Source: Blautia sp. (lineage in GTDB: Bacteria; Bacillota; Clostridia; Lachnospirales; Lachnospiraceae). Taken from it: a DNA stretch of 64,000 nt. Location of the stretch: positions 80,782 through 144,781 of the forward strand of contig JAPFCU010000071.1 in assembly GCA_026169535.1 (NCBI GenBank), in the 5' to 3' direction. Positions 19,654 to 29,663 of this stretch are shown in pieces (position 1 is the first letter of the stretch; every line of letters starts with the position of its first letter). The position numbers were made by a program, and so were the translations under genes. The notes beneath the pieces were generated by a model that was not told where the DNA came from, made no database searches, and saw nothing but the letters and a program-made list of their open reading frames with translations.

Positions 19654-19667
19654 GGTCTCCCATTTTT
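19633..19667 (+). terminator. intrinsic terminator overlapping the ABC-F stop codon
   Basis: AAATGGGA-A-ACCCT-TGCGT-AGGGT-C-TCCCATTT followed by T's; convergent with icd. Confidence 0.8.
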
Positions 19668-19697
19668 AAAGTTCATGTATATTTCCTGAAAGTATTT

Positions 19698-20909
19698 TTA
19701 TTTCATCAGACGATTCAGAGAATCACGAACTGCAAGAATAAATTCTCTGCTGGAAAGAACCTTCGGATGTTTCAGGCTGGTGATCAACGCAAGATCCTTG
19801 GTCATCTTTCCATCTTCAATAGTTGTAAGTGTGGCTTTTTCCAGTTTATCTGCAAATTCCATCAGTTCCTGATTTCCATCCATTTCTCCGCGTTTGCGAA
19901 GAGCACCGGTCCAGGCAAAAATAGTAGCAACTGAGTTGGTTGAAGTTTCTTTCCCTTCCATATGACGGTAGTAATGTCTCTGTACAGTTCCATGAGCTGC
20001 CTCGTACTCGTAGTAGCCCTGAGGCGAAACCAGTACGGAAGTCATCATTGCAAGGGAACCAAAAGCAGATGAGACCATATCACTCATTACGTCCCCATCA
20101 TAATTCTTACATGCCCAGATAAATCCACCCTCGGCTTTCATGACACGGGCAACAATATCATCAATAAGACTATAGAAATAAACAAGTCCCTGCTCTTCAA
20201 ATTTCTCTTTAAATTCATCCTCATAAATCTTCTGGAACACTTCTTTAAATTTAGCGTCATAAGTTTTGGAAATGGTATCCTTGGCGCCAAACCATACATC
20301 CTGTCGGGTATCCAGTGCATAATTGAAGCAGCTTCTGGCAAAGCTTTCGATGGATGCTTCCATATTATGCATTCCCATGGCAACACCGGGTGTCTTGAAT
20401 TCCTGCACAAGAGCCCGCTTTTCCTCGCCGTCTTCAGAAGTATATACCAGTTCCACCTTTCCCGGTTTATCTACATAAAATTCGGTGTTTTTATAAATAT
20501 CTCCATATGCATGACGAGCCAGTGTGATAGGTTTTTTCCAGTTGCGTACACAAGGTTCGATTCCCTTGACTACAATGGGGGCACGGAAAACAGTTCCATC
20601 CAGGATAGCACGAATGGTACCGTTAGGGCTTTTGTACATTTTTTTGAGGCTGTATTCTTTCATACGGGCCTGATTTGGAGTGATGGTGGCACATTTTACC
20701 GCTACACCATATTTTTTTGTTGCCTCTGCCGCATCAATGGTCACCTGATCATCTGTTTCATTTCTGTATGCAAGCCCCAGGTCATAGTATTCTGTATTCA
20801 AGTCAATATAAGGGAGCAGCAATTCATCTTTGATCATTTTCCAAAGGATACGGGTCATCTCGTCTCCGTCCATTTCCACAAGTGGTGTGGTCATCTTGAT
20901 TTTTTCCAT
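19698..20909 (-). CDS. icd: NADP-dependent isocitrate dehydrogenase, eukaryote-like (IDH1/2) subfamily
   Basis: 403 aa; [51 protein letters not shown]-like [14 protein letters not shown]. Confidence 0.93.
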   Translation of the reverse strand: MEKIKMTTPLVEMDGDEMTRILWKMIKDELLLPYIDLNTEYYDLGLAYRNETDDQVTIDAAEATKKYGVAVKCATITPNQARMKEYSLKKMYKSPNGTIRAILDGTVFRAPIVVKGIEPCVRNWKKPITLARHAYGDIYKNTEFYVDKPGKVELVYTSEDGEEKRALVQEFKTPGVAMGMHNMEASIESFARSCFNYALDTRQDVWFGAKDTISKTYDAKFKEVFQKIYEDEFKEKFEEQGLVYFYSLIDDIVARVMKAEGGFIWACKNYDGDVMSDMVSSAFGSLAMMTSVLVSPQGYYEYEAAHGTVQRHYYRHMEGKETSTNSVATIFAWTGALRKRGEMDGNQELMEFADKLEKATLTTIEDGKMTKDLALITSLKHPKVLSSREFILAVRDSLNRLMK

Positions 20910-21000
20910 CTGTCATTCTCCTCTCAGTCCGAAATCAGTAGATACTGTTTCTGGTCACATTATGAAAAGTATTGTACAAAAAAACTCCCCTTACGTCAAC

Positions 21001-21023
21001 TTTTTTGGGATTTGCCCAAAAAA
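21001..21023. terminator. bidirectional-type intrinsic terminator
   Basis: TTTTTTGGG-ATTTG-CCCAAAAAA downstream of the S8 peptidase. Confidence 0.85.
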
Positions 21024-21040
21024 GATATTTTCTGATAATC

Positions 21041-21871
21041 CTACATCTCCATAAAACGTTTAAAATTGAATTTTCCCCATCCCTGCTGATTTCTTGGAAG
21101 CCCCATATCGTCTGTGCTGTCCCGCAGCATCATCTTGATCTCCACATTTGTAAGAAGAGGATCTTTTTCCATCATTCGGGCAATGGCTCCTGAAATAAAT
21201 GGCGTAGACATAGACGTACCGCTTTTGATTCCATAGCCGCCCCCTGGCAGACAGGATGTGATTCGATTTCCAGGTGCCACAAGATCCGGCTTACAGACAC
21301 ATTCAAAGGTAGGTCCCCGTCCGGATACACCGGCACTTCCAATAAGCATGTCGCTGGATCCTACGGTGATCACTTTTTTGCTGCTTCCGGGAGCTGTAAT
21401 GCTTCCCGGCTTCGGTCCCTGATTTCCTGCCGCTGCTACGACTACAAGTCCCTGATCCCATAACTCTTCTACTCCCTGGCTCAATAGATGATGGTCACAC
21501 CAGGTTCTATATATGGTACCTACAGAAATATTTACAATACGGATACGATATTTTTGATAGTTTTTCAGGATCCATTGGAAAGCCCGCAGAACATCCTCTT
21601 TATTTCCGTTTCCCATCCTGTCCAGTACTTTTACCGCAATAATCCTGCAGCCTGGAGCCACGCCCTTATATCTGCCGCCGGAAGCACTTCCGTCACCGCA
21701 AAGGATTCCAGCTACGTGAGTACCATGTCCATTATCGTCATATGGTGTTTTTTTGTTGGAAATAAAATCGACAAACATCTGTATCCTGCCCTTGAAGTCT
21801 GGATGATCAGAGATTCCTGTATCTAGAAAACAGACCCCAATATCTTTTCCAGTATAGGTCAGCTGTTCCAT
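21041..21871 (-). CDS. S8 (subtilisin-like) serine peptidase without signal peptide or propeptide
   Basis: 276 aa; FLDTGISDHPDF, NGHGTHVAGI, AAAGNQG, SGTSMSTPFISG. Confidence 0.93.
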   Translation of the reverse strand: MEQLTYTGKDIGVCFLDTGISDHPDFKGRIQMFVDFISNKKTPYDDNGHGTHVAGILCGDGSASGGRYKGVAPGCRIIAVKVLDRMGNGNKEDVLRAFQWILKNYQKYRIRIVNISVGTIYRTWCDHHLLSQGVEELWDQGLVVVAAAGNQGPKPGSITAPGSSKKVITVGSSDMLIGSAGVSGRGPTFECVCKPDLVAPGNRITSCLPGGGYGIKSGTSMSTPFISGAIARMMEKDPLLTNVEIKMMLRDSTDDMGLPRNQQGWGKFNFKRFMEM

Positions 21872-22019
21872 GAATATACTCCAAAAAAGAATCTTTTATA
21901 CTACTATATTCCATAAAAAGAATCCTTGCGAATTTCACAGAAAATGTATATTATTCACAGAATTGCCAATAATGGAGTTATTGGATCTAATATAGAAAAG
22001 CACTGAAAAGGAGGTTTAT

Positions 22020-22169
22020 ATGATCTGGTTTTTATATCTGATCTTATTTTTTATTATGCAGTCTGCTGTCTTACTTTGTTGCCTGGCTGCCGGAAACGAC
22101 GCTTCATCCCAAATGATTTCCGATATGGAGCAGATTGAATATATTCAGAGATGGATGAAAAAGCAATAA
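22020..22169 (+). CDS. 49-aa putative membrane micro-protein MIWFLYLILFFIMQSAVLLCCLAAGNDASSQMISDMEQIEYIQRWMKKQ
   Basis: ATG preceded by AAAAGGAGGTTTAT; hydrophobic N-terminal segment then charged tail; followed by a terminator; below the ORF-track length cutoff. Confidence 0.65.
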   Translation: MIWFLYLILFFIMQSAVLLCCLAAGNDASSQMISDMEQIEYIQRWMKKQ

Positions 22170-22181
22170 GCGTTTAATCAA

Positions 22182-22209
22182 ACATAAGCCGGATTTCTCC
22201 GGCTTATGT
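22182..22209. terminator. intrinsic terminator between convergent genes
   Basis: ACATAAGCCGG-ATTTCT-CCGGCTTATGT perfect 11-bp stem. Confidence 0.85.
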
Positions 22210-22217
22210 CAATCATC

Positions 22218-23840
22218 TTATCTGTATTTTTTCAGGATCTCATACATTTCTTCAAACTGCTCTTCCATTTCTTTTACCAGACGGAACTGCGTTCTTGCAC
22301 GAACGAGATTATGTTCCGGATAAGCAGTCTTAAAATACACATCTCCCTGAAGAAAATCTGCAAGGAAGCGCATACCGCACTCCAGTGTCATTAATCTTGC
22401 ACCCCATGGAAGGCTTTCTGTTTCTTCCGGAGTCAGTACATCATTCGCCATCTCCAGGTAACCCTTTACATAAAGCTCATAAAGATGGATATCAAAATGC
22501 ACCTTATCCAGATCCGGTTCATCCTCTTCCGCAGTAGAGGCTCCAAAACGGATAGAATCACCGAAATCATTGGCAGCAAGGCCAGGCATAATGGTATCCA
22601 GATCAATAATGCACAGACCTTTCCCTGTATCCCCGTCAAAAAGAATATTATTCAGCTTGGTATCGTTATGAGTTACACGCAGCGGAAGAACTCCTTTCTG
22701 AAGCTGTTCCATCAGAACGCCGCAGTCCTTTTCACGGAAAAGTACAAACTCTATTTCCGGTCGGCATAGACGGGCACGATTCTTTACATCTTTTCGAACC
22801 GCTGCCTCAAAATCATGAAATCTTTTTACTGTGTCATGAAATTTCGGAATTGTTTCATAAAGACTTTCTGCAGGATAGTCTCCCAGCTGCATCAGGAAAT
22901 GACCAAAGCTTCTGGCAGACTGATAAAATTGTTCCGGACGTTCCACCTGCTGATAACACACAGAATTTGGCACATAATGAAGGCAGCGCCATGGCTGACC
23001 CTGATCATCCTCAAAATAGGTATCTCCGCTTTTTGTTTTAATATAAGATAAGGTTTCTCTGTCCAGATCACCGCCTTCTTTGCGGATCACATCACGGAGA
23101 TATTCCGTCACTCCAAAAATATTCTCCATTACCTGTGCCGGATTTTTAAATACATTAATATTTACACGCTGCAGTACATAAAACGGGACGTCCGTCCCAT
23201 CCGGATCCGGCATATAAACCGCATAGGTCTCATTAATATGACCCTCTCCAAAAGGCTTCACATAGCTGCACTGAGGCCCAAAACCAAAAGCATAGACCGC
23301 ATCCTCAAGGCAGCGGCTGTCTGCACCCTCGATTTTTCTTCTGGTGGAAAAAATCACCTCGCCGGCCTCCACTTTTCTGCCGGATTCAATTGTGCAGTTG
23401 GCTTTTACAATACTTCCCAGGCATACATGTGCGCCAGCACACACAACTGAATCATGATCCACAACTGCTCCGCTGTTGATCAAAGCCGCACGTTCAATCC
23501 TTGTATGTGTATTTACTACAGCTCTCTGCATAATAAAGCATCCCTGCTCGATCACAGCGCTGGGGCTTACGATTGCAGACGGATGAATAATTGCAGGAAC
23601 CTCATAGCCTTCTTCAATCAGCTTATCTGTCCACTGGAGGCGTGTCCTGTTATTGCCAAATGCAGCTACTGCTACAGGATATTCCGAATGAAGAAGCATG
23701 TAATCACAGCACATACCGATCACGTCTTCCCTTTTTGCAGCGTCATCCAGAAAAACCACCTTTTTATAGCCCAACTGCAAAGCTGTCTCCTTTACCATCT
23801 GGCCAAATCCTCCAGCCCCCAGGATCAATAAAGTTTCCAT
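22218..23840 (-). CDS. fusion of PglD/NeuD-like left-handed beta-helix acyltransferase and NahK-like (APH-fold) sugar kinase
   Basis: N-part METLLILGAGGFGQMVKETA...INSGAVVDHDSVV; C-part HNDTKLNNILFD...CIIDLDTIMPG...DFGDSIRFGAS. Start reset to 23840 (GGAGACAGATATG) from the ORF-track 23909. Confidence 0.85.
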   Translation of the reverse strand: METLLILGAGGFGQMVKETALQLGYKKVVFLDDAAKREDVIGMCCDYMLLHSEYPVAVAAFGNNRTRLQWTDKLIEEGYEVPAIIHPSAIVSPSAVIEQGCFIMQRAVVNTHTRIERAALINSGAVVDHDSVVCAGAHVCLGSIVKANCTIESGRKVEAGEVIFSTRRKIEGADSRCLEDAVYAFGFGPQCSYVKPFGEGHINETYAVYMPDPDGTDVPFYVLQRVNINVFKNPAQVMENIFGVTEYLRDVIRKEGGDLDRETLSYIKTKSGDTYFEDDQGQPWRCLHYVPNSVCYQQVERPEQFYQSARSFGHFLMQLGDYPAESLYETIPKFHDTVKRFHDFEAAVRKDVKNRARLCRPEIEFVLFREKDCGVLMEQLQKGVLPLRVTHNDTKLNNILFDGDTGKGLCIIDLDTIMPGLAANDFGDSIRFGASTAEEDEPDLDKVHFDIHLYELYVKGYLEMANDVLTPEETESLPWGARLMTLECGMRFLADFLQGDVYFKTAYPEHNLVRARTQFRLVKEMEEQFEEMYEILKKYR

Positions 23841-24024
23841 ATCTGTCTCCTTCTTCTCATTTGCATTTTCACAGGCTCGCAGCCTCAGGAGTATATCAAA
23901 TTTTGTCAAAATATCTGCAGCCTATACATGATATGATTGTAACAGAATACAACAAAAAAAGACAGAGGTTTTTGTAAGGAGTTTTTATCTATATGATCTG
24001 TCAATAGACCGTAACTGTATCTGT

Positions 24025-25248
24025 TTATGCCAAAGCAGAATCAGTTAAATCTCTTATTTCTTCAATCACCGGCCGCCTTACTTTTTTTCGTGTCATTTCC
24101 AGAATATGAAGCGGTGTGATATCTATAGCCCTGCATTTTACCGGATCTTTGCGCAGATATTTCTGAAGTACATGAAACAATTCATCCTGATGATCCGGAT
24201 TCGACATATTAATAAAGTCAATCAATATGATCCCTGAAAGGTTCCGAAGGCGTATCTGTCGTGCAATTTCTCCGGCAGCCTCCAGATTGATTTTACGGTA
24301 TGTTTCTTCCGCTTTCTTTTTGCCGGTATATTTCCCGCTGTTCACATCAACAGAAACAAAGGCCTCCGTTTGTTGGATAACAAGAAAACCGCCGCTTTTC
24401 AGCCATATTTTTTCCTGCTGTACTTCCTCCAGGGCACGCTCTATCCTATACAGCTTACAAAGTGGAAGAAGCTTATCCTCATAAAATCTTAATTTTGTCA
24501 GTTCTTCCGGACGAAAATCCTGAAGATATCCCTGAAGTTTTTTATAAATCTCCGGAATATCTGTAACGATCTCTTCCAGGTTACGGCTGTATACATCACG
24601 GACTGCAGCCAGATAAAAAGGCTCTGCCTCGTAAAGAAGACTAAAGCAGGTACGATTTCTTCCAAGCACTGCAGCTTTTTGATAGAGTGCTTTTAAAAAT
24701 GCAAGCTCATGAAGAAATTCTTCTTTTTGTGCCTCTGCACTATTAGTCCTTGCTATGATTCCATAGCCTCGAGCCTTTTGCTCACGTTCTGGTTCCAGCC
24801 ATTTATTAATTACAGATGCTTCTTCTTTTGTAAGTTTTCCTGAAAAACCGATTTTTTTATTTCCTGTGGTAAGAACCAGATATTTACCGGTAAAATTCAG
24901 ATTTGTAGTCAATGCCGGAAGCTTTCCCTTCATAGCATCCCGGCATACCTGAACCAGCAGCTCGTCTCCCGGACGCAAAGATGAGCCGTCCTTTCGTCCT
25001 GCAGTAAAAATAGCATCTGCAGCCTGATCCAAGGGAAGGTATCCTGTAATTCCTTCTCCAAAGCGGACAAAAGCGGCCTTAATATTGGAAGCAATATTTT
25101 CCACCTGTCCTACATAGATATTATTCAGGATACTTTTTTTTCCTGCTGCTTCCAGGCGAAGTTCCATAACGTTCTGATCTTCCGTAACGGAACATACAAT
25201 ACAGGGACACCCATGAACAGAAAGCTCTGTAATGATCAGCCGGCTCAA
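24025..25248 (-). CDS. rng: Rne/Rng family ribonuclease, short form
   Basis: 407 aa; S1-like N-domain (NIYVGQVENIASNIKAAFVRFGEGITGYL), FVSVDVNSGKYTGKK, GIILIDFINM. Confidence 0.9.
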   Translation of the reverse strand: MSRLIITELSVHGCPCIVCSVTEDQNVMELRLEAAGKKSILNNIYVGQVENIASNIKAAFVRFGEGITGYLPLDQAADAIFTAGRKDGSSLRPGDELLVQVCRDAMKGKLPALTTNLNFTGKYLVLTTGNKKIGFSGKLTKEEASVINKWLEPEREQKARGYGIIARTNSAEAQKEEFLHELAFLKALYQKAAVLGRNRTCFSLLYEAEPFYLAAVRDVYSRNLEEIVTDIPEIYKKLQGYLQDFRPEELTKLRFYEDKLLPLCKLYRIERALEEVQQEKIWLKSGGFLVIQQTEAFVSVDVNSGKYTGKKKAEETYRKINLEAAGEIARQIRLRNLSGIILIDFINMSNPDHQDELFHVLQKYLRKDPVKCRAIDITPLHILEMTRKKVRRPVIEEIRDLTDSALA

Positions 25249-25982
25249 ACTTCTCCCCCCAGATCTTCCAGTGGAACAAAGCGGGGGCTATTGTTCTCGC
25301 CTGCATCTGCATAAACTTCTCTTCTTTCAATAAGATATGCAAACTCCTGCAGCTCTTCTCCCATCCATTTCATAAAGGTATCCATAACCAGTTCCGGTTT
25401 TGTATAGTTTGAGCTTGCAGAAGCCAGCTGCATAAAGATTCCATCTTCCTGAATTTCTGCCTTGTAGATAAACGGACGAATATCAACTGTCTTTTCACTG
25501 CGCTTTGTTTTTTTTGTTACAATGATCTCATTCTGATCAAGAAATTCTGTGAACTTTTCTTTCCATGAGGAAACCGGTTCTTTTCCTTCCCGGAAAGAAA
25601 CATAATAGTCTGCCGCGGCAACCAGAGCCATTGCTGTGCTTGCCTTTCCATCTTCTACCTGACGGACAGAGCATACGGTTACTCCCTCTACCATTGTTTT
25701 ATTCAGGCGCTGCTGAATTTCTGTAGTTGGCATTGTCTCGGTCAGCTCCATATCGAAATATTCTCCAAGACTGGTGGTTCCAACACCAAGAGGTGCTGCA
25801 AAGGACATGATCATATGAGGACTGTATCCTCCGGAAAAAGCAACCGGAATCTCTGCTCTGCGAATAGCCTTCTGGAAATACCGCATAGTGTCCAGATGAC
25901 CCACAAATTTCATATATCCTGTTTTTGTAAATTTAATTCTTACCTTCAACGCATACACCTCCCTCATATTTTCTGGCACCAC
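25245..25982 (-). CDS. TIGR03936-type radical-SAM-associated protein (DUF2344)
   Basis: KVRIKFTKTGYMKFVGHLDTMRYFQKAIRRAEIPVAFSGGYSPH; overlaps the upstream radical SAM gene. Confidence 0.88.
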   Translation of the reverse strand: MVPENMREVYALKVRIKFTKTGYMKFVGHLDTMRYFQKAIRRAEIPVAFSGGYSPHMIMSFAAPLGVGTTSLGEYFDMELTETMPTTEIQQRLNKTMVEGVTVCSVRQVEDGKASTAMALVAAADYYVSFREGKEPVSSWKEKFTEFLDQNEIIVTKKTKRSEKTVDIRPFIYKAEIQEDGIFMQLASASSNYTKPELVMDTFMKWMGEELQEFAYLIERREVYADAGENNSPRFVPLEDLGGEV

Positions 25983-27801
25983 AGCCAGAACATCTCTGAC
26001 GGCAGTTAGGCGTCACTGTTTCATTCTTCGCCTGATTCCATTCACGGATCAGGAATTCTTTTGTTACCCCCGCATCAATAAAATCCCATGGAAGGATTTC
26101 ATCTGTATTTCGCTCACGAAGGGTATAAAATTCTATATCCATACCTGTCTCGGCAAATGCTTCTTTCCAGATCTCATAATGGAAACTTTCTGACCATGCA
26201 TCATAAAGGGCACCTTTTTCGTAAGCCTTCAGGATAACATCCGCGCTTCTCCGGTCGCCTCTTGCAAGGAAACCTTCCAAAACAGTTACATCCGGCTCAT
26301 GCCAGTTATAACGGATACTCTTCTGGTTCAGCTGAGAACGGATCTCATTTTTTACGATCTTTGCTTTTTCAATAAATTCTTCTTCCCTGTACATAGGAGC
26401 CCACTGGAAAGGAGTAAATGGTTTTGGCACAAAAAAGGATGTACTCACATTGATCTGTACCTTTCCATTTCGTTTATCTTTTGGAATCTCATAATAGCGC
26501 TCTGCGATTTTCTCTGCAAGATGGGCAATCCCTTTCATATCTTCCTCAGTTTCTGTGGGGAGTCCAAGCATAAAATAAAGCTTTACGCGGTTCCATCCGC
26601 CTTCAAAAGCTTCTCCGGCTCCATGAAGAATATCTTCTTCCGTAAGCCCCTTGTTGATCACATCCCGAAGACGCTGAGAACCAGCCTCCGGTGCAAAAGT
26701 AAGACTGCTTTTTTTCACATCCTGCACTTTACTCATAACATCCAGTGCAAAGGCATCGATTCGAAGAGAAGGCAGGGAAATATTTACCGCTTTCTCGCGG
26801 AATTCATCAATCAGGAACGTAACCAGTTCCTTCAGCTGAGTGTAATCACTGGAACTTAAAGAACTTAAGGAAATCTCTTCATGCCCTGTATTTTTCAGCA
26901 TAGTACGCGCCGCTTTTTTTAAGGTCTCCACATCACGTTCTCTGGTAGGACGATAGATCATTCCCGCCTGGCAAAAACGACAGCCCCTGATACACCCTCT
27001 TTGGATTTCCAGAGTCACACGATCCTGAGTTGCTTTGATAAAAGGAACTACCGGGGCTTCCAGCATATTATAGTCGTTTTCCATATCCACGATCAGCTGC
27101 TTTTCTACTTTTTCAGGAGCTTCCGGTCTGTTTGGCATAAAAGAGGCAATCGTTCCGTCTTCTTTATAACTTACATCATAAAAAGAAGGAACATAAATAC
27201 CCGGGACCTGAGCCGCTTTTTTCAGGAAATCCACTTTGCTTCCGCCTGCTTTTTTATTTTCAATATAGGCATCAAACAAAGCGTTATAAGAAATTTCTCC
27301 CTCTCCAATATAAAAAAGATCAAAAAACGGTGCCAGAGGTTCTGGATTATATGAGCAGGCTCCTCCTCCGATCACAATAGGAAAATCCTCACCTCTTTCT
27401 TCTGCTTTCAGAGGAATACCTGAAAGATCCAGAAGCTGAAGTACATTTGTATAACACATCTCATAACCCAGAGTGATTCCAAGCATATCAAAATTTTTTA
27501 CCGGATCCTGGGACTCCAGGGCAAAAAGAGGGATATTCTGCTCTCTCATTAACTTGTCCAGATCTGTCCAGGGGGAAAACAGTCGTTCACACCATATGTC
27601 ATCTCTTTTATTAAAGCTGTCATAAAGGATCGCCATCCCCAAATTGGACATTCCAATTTCATACACGTCCGGAAATGCCATACAAAACCGAAGATCCACC
27701 TTATCTTTATCTTTCATGACAGAATTAACTTCCCCACCAATATACCGGGCAGCTTTATCAATCTTTAGTAATATTTCATCGTTTAATGCAAGTTTTCTCA
27801 T
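25933..27801 (-). CDS. TIGR03960-type B12-binding-domain radical SAM protein
   Basis: 622 aa; EIQRGCIRGCRFCQAGMIYRPTRER; C-terminal CRQRCSGCGA. Confidence 0.92.
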   Translation of the reverse strand: MRKLALNDEILLKIDKAARYIGGEVNSVMKDKDKVDLRFCMAFPDVYEIGMSNLGMAILYDSFNKRDDIWCERLFSPWTDLDKLMREQNIPLFALESQDPVKNFDMLGITLGYEMCYTNVLQLLDLSGIPLKAEERGEDFPIVIGGGACSYNPEPLAPFFDLFYIGEGEISYNALFDAYIENKKAGGSKVDFLKKAAQVPGIYVPSFYDVSYKEDGTIASFMPNRPEAPEKVEKQLIVDMENDYNMLEAPVVPFIKATQDRVTLEIQRGCIRGCRFCQAGMIYRPTRERDVETLKKAARTMLKNTGHEEISLSSLSSSDYTQLKELVTFLIDEFREKAVNISLPSLRIDAFALDVMSKVQDVKKSSLTFAPEAGSQRLRDVINKGLTEEDILHGAGEAFEGGWNRVKLYFMLGLPTETEEDMKGIAHLAEKIAERYYEIPKDKRNGKVQINVSTSFFVPKPFTPFQWAPMYREEEFIEKAKIVKNEIRSQLNQKSIRYNWHEPDVTVLEGFLARGDRRSADVILKAYEKGALYDAWSESFHYEIWKEAFAETGMDIEFYTLRERNTDEILPWDFIDAGVTKEFLIREWNQAKNETVTPNCRQRCSGCGARKYEGGVCVEGKN

Positions 27802-28072
27802 ATAGCTCCTTTCGCTTTTTATGCATTTTTATTTGCAACGGTCCTCCATTTTCCAAACCATCTGGTATTCTTTTAATACGCCAGATGCATTTTATCATAA
27901 TCATAAAATAAAAGAACCTGTTTTAAACAGCATATAAACCCAATATATTATATCTTTATTACGAAAATAGTTCAAGCAAATCTTCTTTATTCTGTTTTTT
28001 AATATTTCCTTCCGTGGATATATCATCTATTTTCTCTCGTACTATAATGTAATAGTGTTTATAATTTTCGCT

Positions 28073-28615
28073 TTATTTTCTTCTGTCCCATTCCTTTTTT
28101 GTAAGACAGTTCACATGTCCTGTTCGCTTTTCCTGCAGTAGAGGTACATCCACATCCTGGGTTGTCCACTGGTACTGAAAACCGCATTTTTCCTGAACAC
28201 GCTTTGATTTTTCATTTCCATCGTAGTACGCACACCAAACCTTTTTCATTCCCAACTCTTCAAACGCATGACGCAGCAATTCTTCTGCTGCCTCCGGCAT
28301 GATGCCCATGCCCCAGTAAGGTACACCGAGCCAGTATCCAAGCTCACACTCATCCTCTTTTTCTGTCAAATCGGTATCTGTTCCCATTTTCAGGGCAATG
28401 TTTCCAATAGGAAGATTTGTTTCCTTCCATATGAGCGCATACGTTTCAGGAACAGAAAGCACATTTTTGATAATCCGTTTGCTTTCCGCTACATTTACGT
28501 GCGGTATCCATCCGCAAATTGGTCCCACCAGCGGATCTTTTGCATATTTATAACATTCCTCTGCATCTGATTCTTCCCATGGCCGAAGAATCAGTCTGTT
28601 AGTTTCCAAAATCAT
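28073..28615 (-). CDS. GNAT (RimJ/RimL-like) acetyltransferase
   Basis: 180 aa; ETNRLILRPWEESDAEECY, ELGYWLGVPYWGMGIMPEA. Confidence 0.9.
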   Translation of the reverse strand: MILETNRLILRPWEESDAEECYKYAKDPLVGPICGWIPHVNVAESKRIIKNVLSVPETYALIWKETNLPIGNIALKMGTDTDLTEKEDECELGYWLGVPYWGMGIMPEAAEELLRHAFEELGMKKVWCAYYDGNEKSKRVQEKCGFQYQWTTQDVDVPLLQEKRTGHVNCLTKKEWDRRK

Positions 28616-28683
28616 ATTTCTGCTCCTCTCTTAAAACCCGCGTTCTTTCTGCATTCGATACCATAGCCGTATTTTCCTTCCGA

Positions 28684-29235
28684 TTATTCGTTTTCATCCA
28701 TTCCCTTATACACCTGTTTTTTAAACCAATGCTGAAACTCCGACGCAAGGGAATCAGAAGAAAATTTCAATTTACGTATTTTTCCGTCCATATCCTCATA
28801 CATCACATAATAGACCTTTCCTCTGGCATGTTCTGCAATCTCCGTTTCTGTCTGGCGGCCAACAATGCGTTTAATATAATTTCTGTGACAAAGGATAAAT
28901 CCACCCCGGTCACAGGTCAGATACCAGTCTCTCTCCCACTCCGGACGGTCGTAATCTGTCCGGTCTTTCCAGTAGATACCGAGCCTGCGTTCCTGCCTCC
29001 ATGCCTTAAACAGACTGAACAGAGGAATCCCATAAGAACCTGGAATGACCAGCGCCAAACAAAAAAGTATAATTTTTATTCCTTCCGAATCGAAACGCCT
29101 GTAAAATAACACGGTAGCTCCTATGATGATACAGACGATCAGTAAGATTATAAACATGGTGAAACCCGACCATAAAAATATTCTGGTCAGAGAATCGTCA
29201 TAGATTGTCTTTTCTCTTTTTCCACTGCTTTGCAT
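28684..29235 (-). CDS. two-TM membrane protein with cytoplasmic PH-like (YcxB-like) C-terminal domain
   Basis: 183 aa; two hydrophobic helices then RDWYLTCDRGGFILCHRNYIKRI...LKFSSDSLASEFQHWFKK. Confidence 0.5.
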   Translation of the reverse strand: MQSSGKREKTIYDDSLTRIFLWSGFTMFIILLIVCIIIGATVLFYRRFDSEGIKIILFCLALVIPGSYGIPLFSLFKAWRQERRLGIYWKDRTDYDRPEWERDWYLTCDRGGFILCHRNYIKRIVGRQTETEIAEHARGKVYYVMYEDMDGKIRKLKFSSDSLASEFQHWFKKQVYKGMDENE

Positions 29236-29264
29236 TTTCTTTTCTCCTGCTCAATATATCGCTG

Positions 29265-29642
29265 TTATGCCAGCGCTTTTTTTGCAAGTCTTGTTTCTCC
29301 CCAGGGTGTCTTCAGCATGGTATCATTTCCTATAATTCCTGCCCGAACAACTTCGATAGGTTCTTCCAGTTCAGAAATCCGGATGCCATCAATACATGCT
29401 TTTGCCTGAAATTCATCAAACTCCTGGAAAACCTGTTCCTGAAACACAAAGGAAATATTTTCCTTCCGCTCTTGTGCATCTGGCGGAACTATACAGGAAC
29501 CCATAAGATATGCGCCACCTCGATAATGAAATTCAACCAGGGTAAATGCCATTCCTTCGTTATAATCCGACCGGATGATTTCCATTACATCTTTTCCCAT
29601 AATCCATAATGGTTTCTGCTCTTTCTTTTTAAATACAAACAT
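29265..29642 (-). CDS. hypothetical protein (125 aa, soluble)
   Basis: intact same-strand ORF in the gene run; no family recognised. Confidence 0.65.
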   Translation of the reverse strand: MFVFKKKEQKPLWIMGKDVMEIIRSDYNEGMAFTLVEFHYRGGAYLMGSCIVPPDAQERKENISFVFQEQVFQEFDEFQAKACIDGIRISELEEPIEVVRAGIIGNDTMLKTPWGETRLAKKALA

Positions 29643-29663
29643 AAAGCGTTTCCTCTCCTGTTC

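Noticed and set aside
27859-27920. CATCTGG...CCAGATG inverted repeat and AT-rich repeat between the GNAT and radical SAM genes
   Set aside because: Imperfect stem with a bulge and no clear U-tract in either direction; could be a weak terminator but too uncertain to list.
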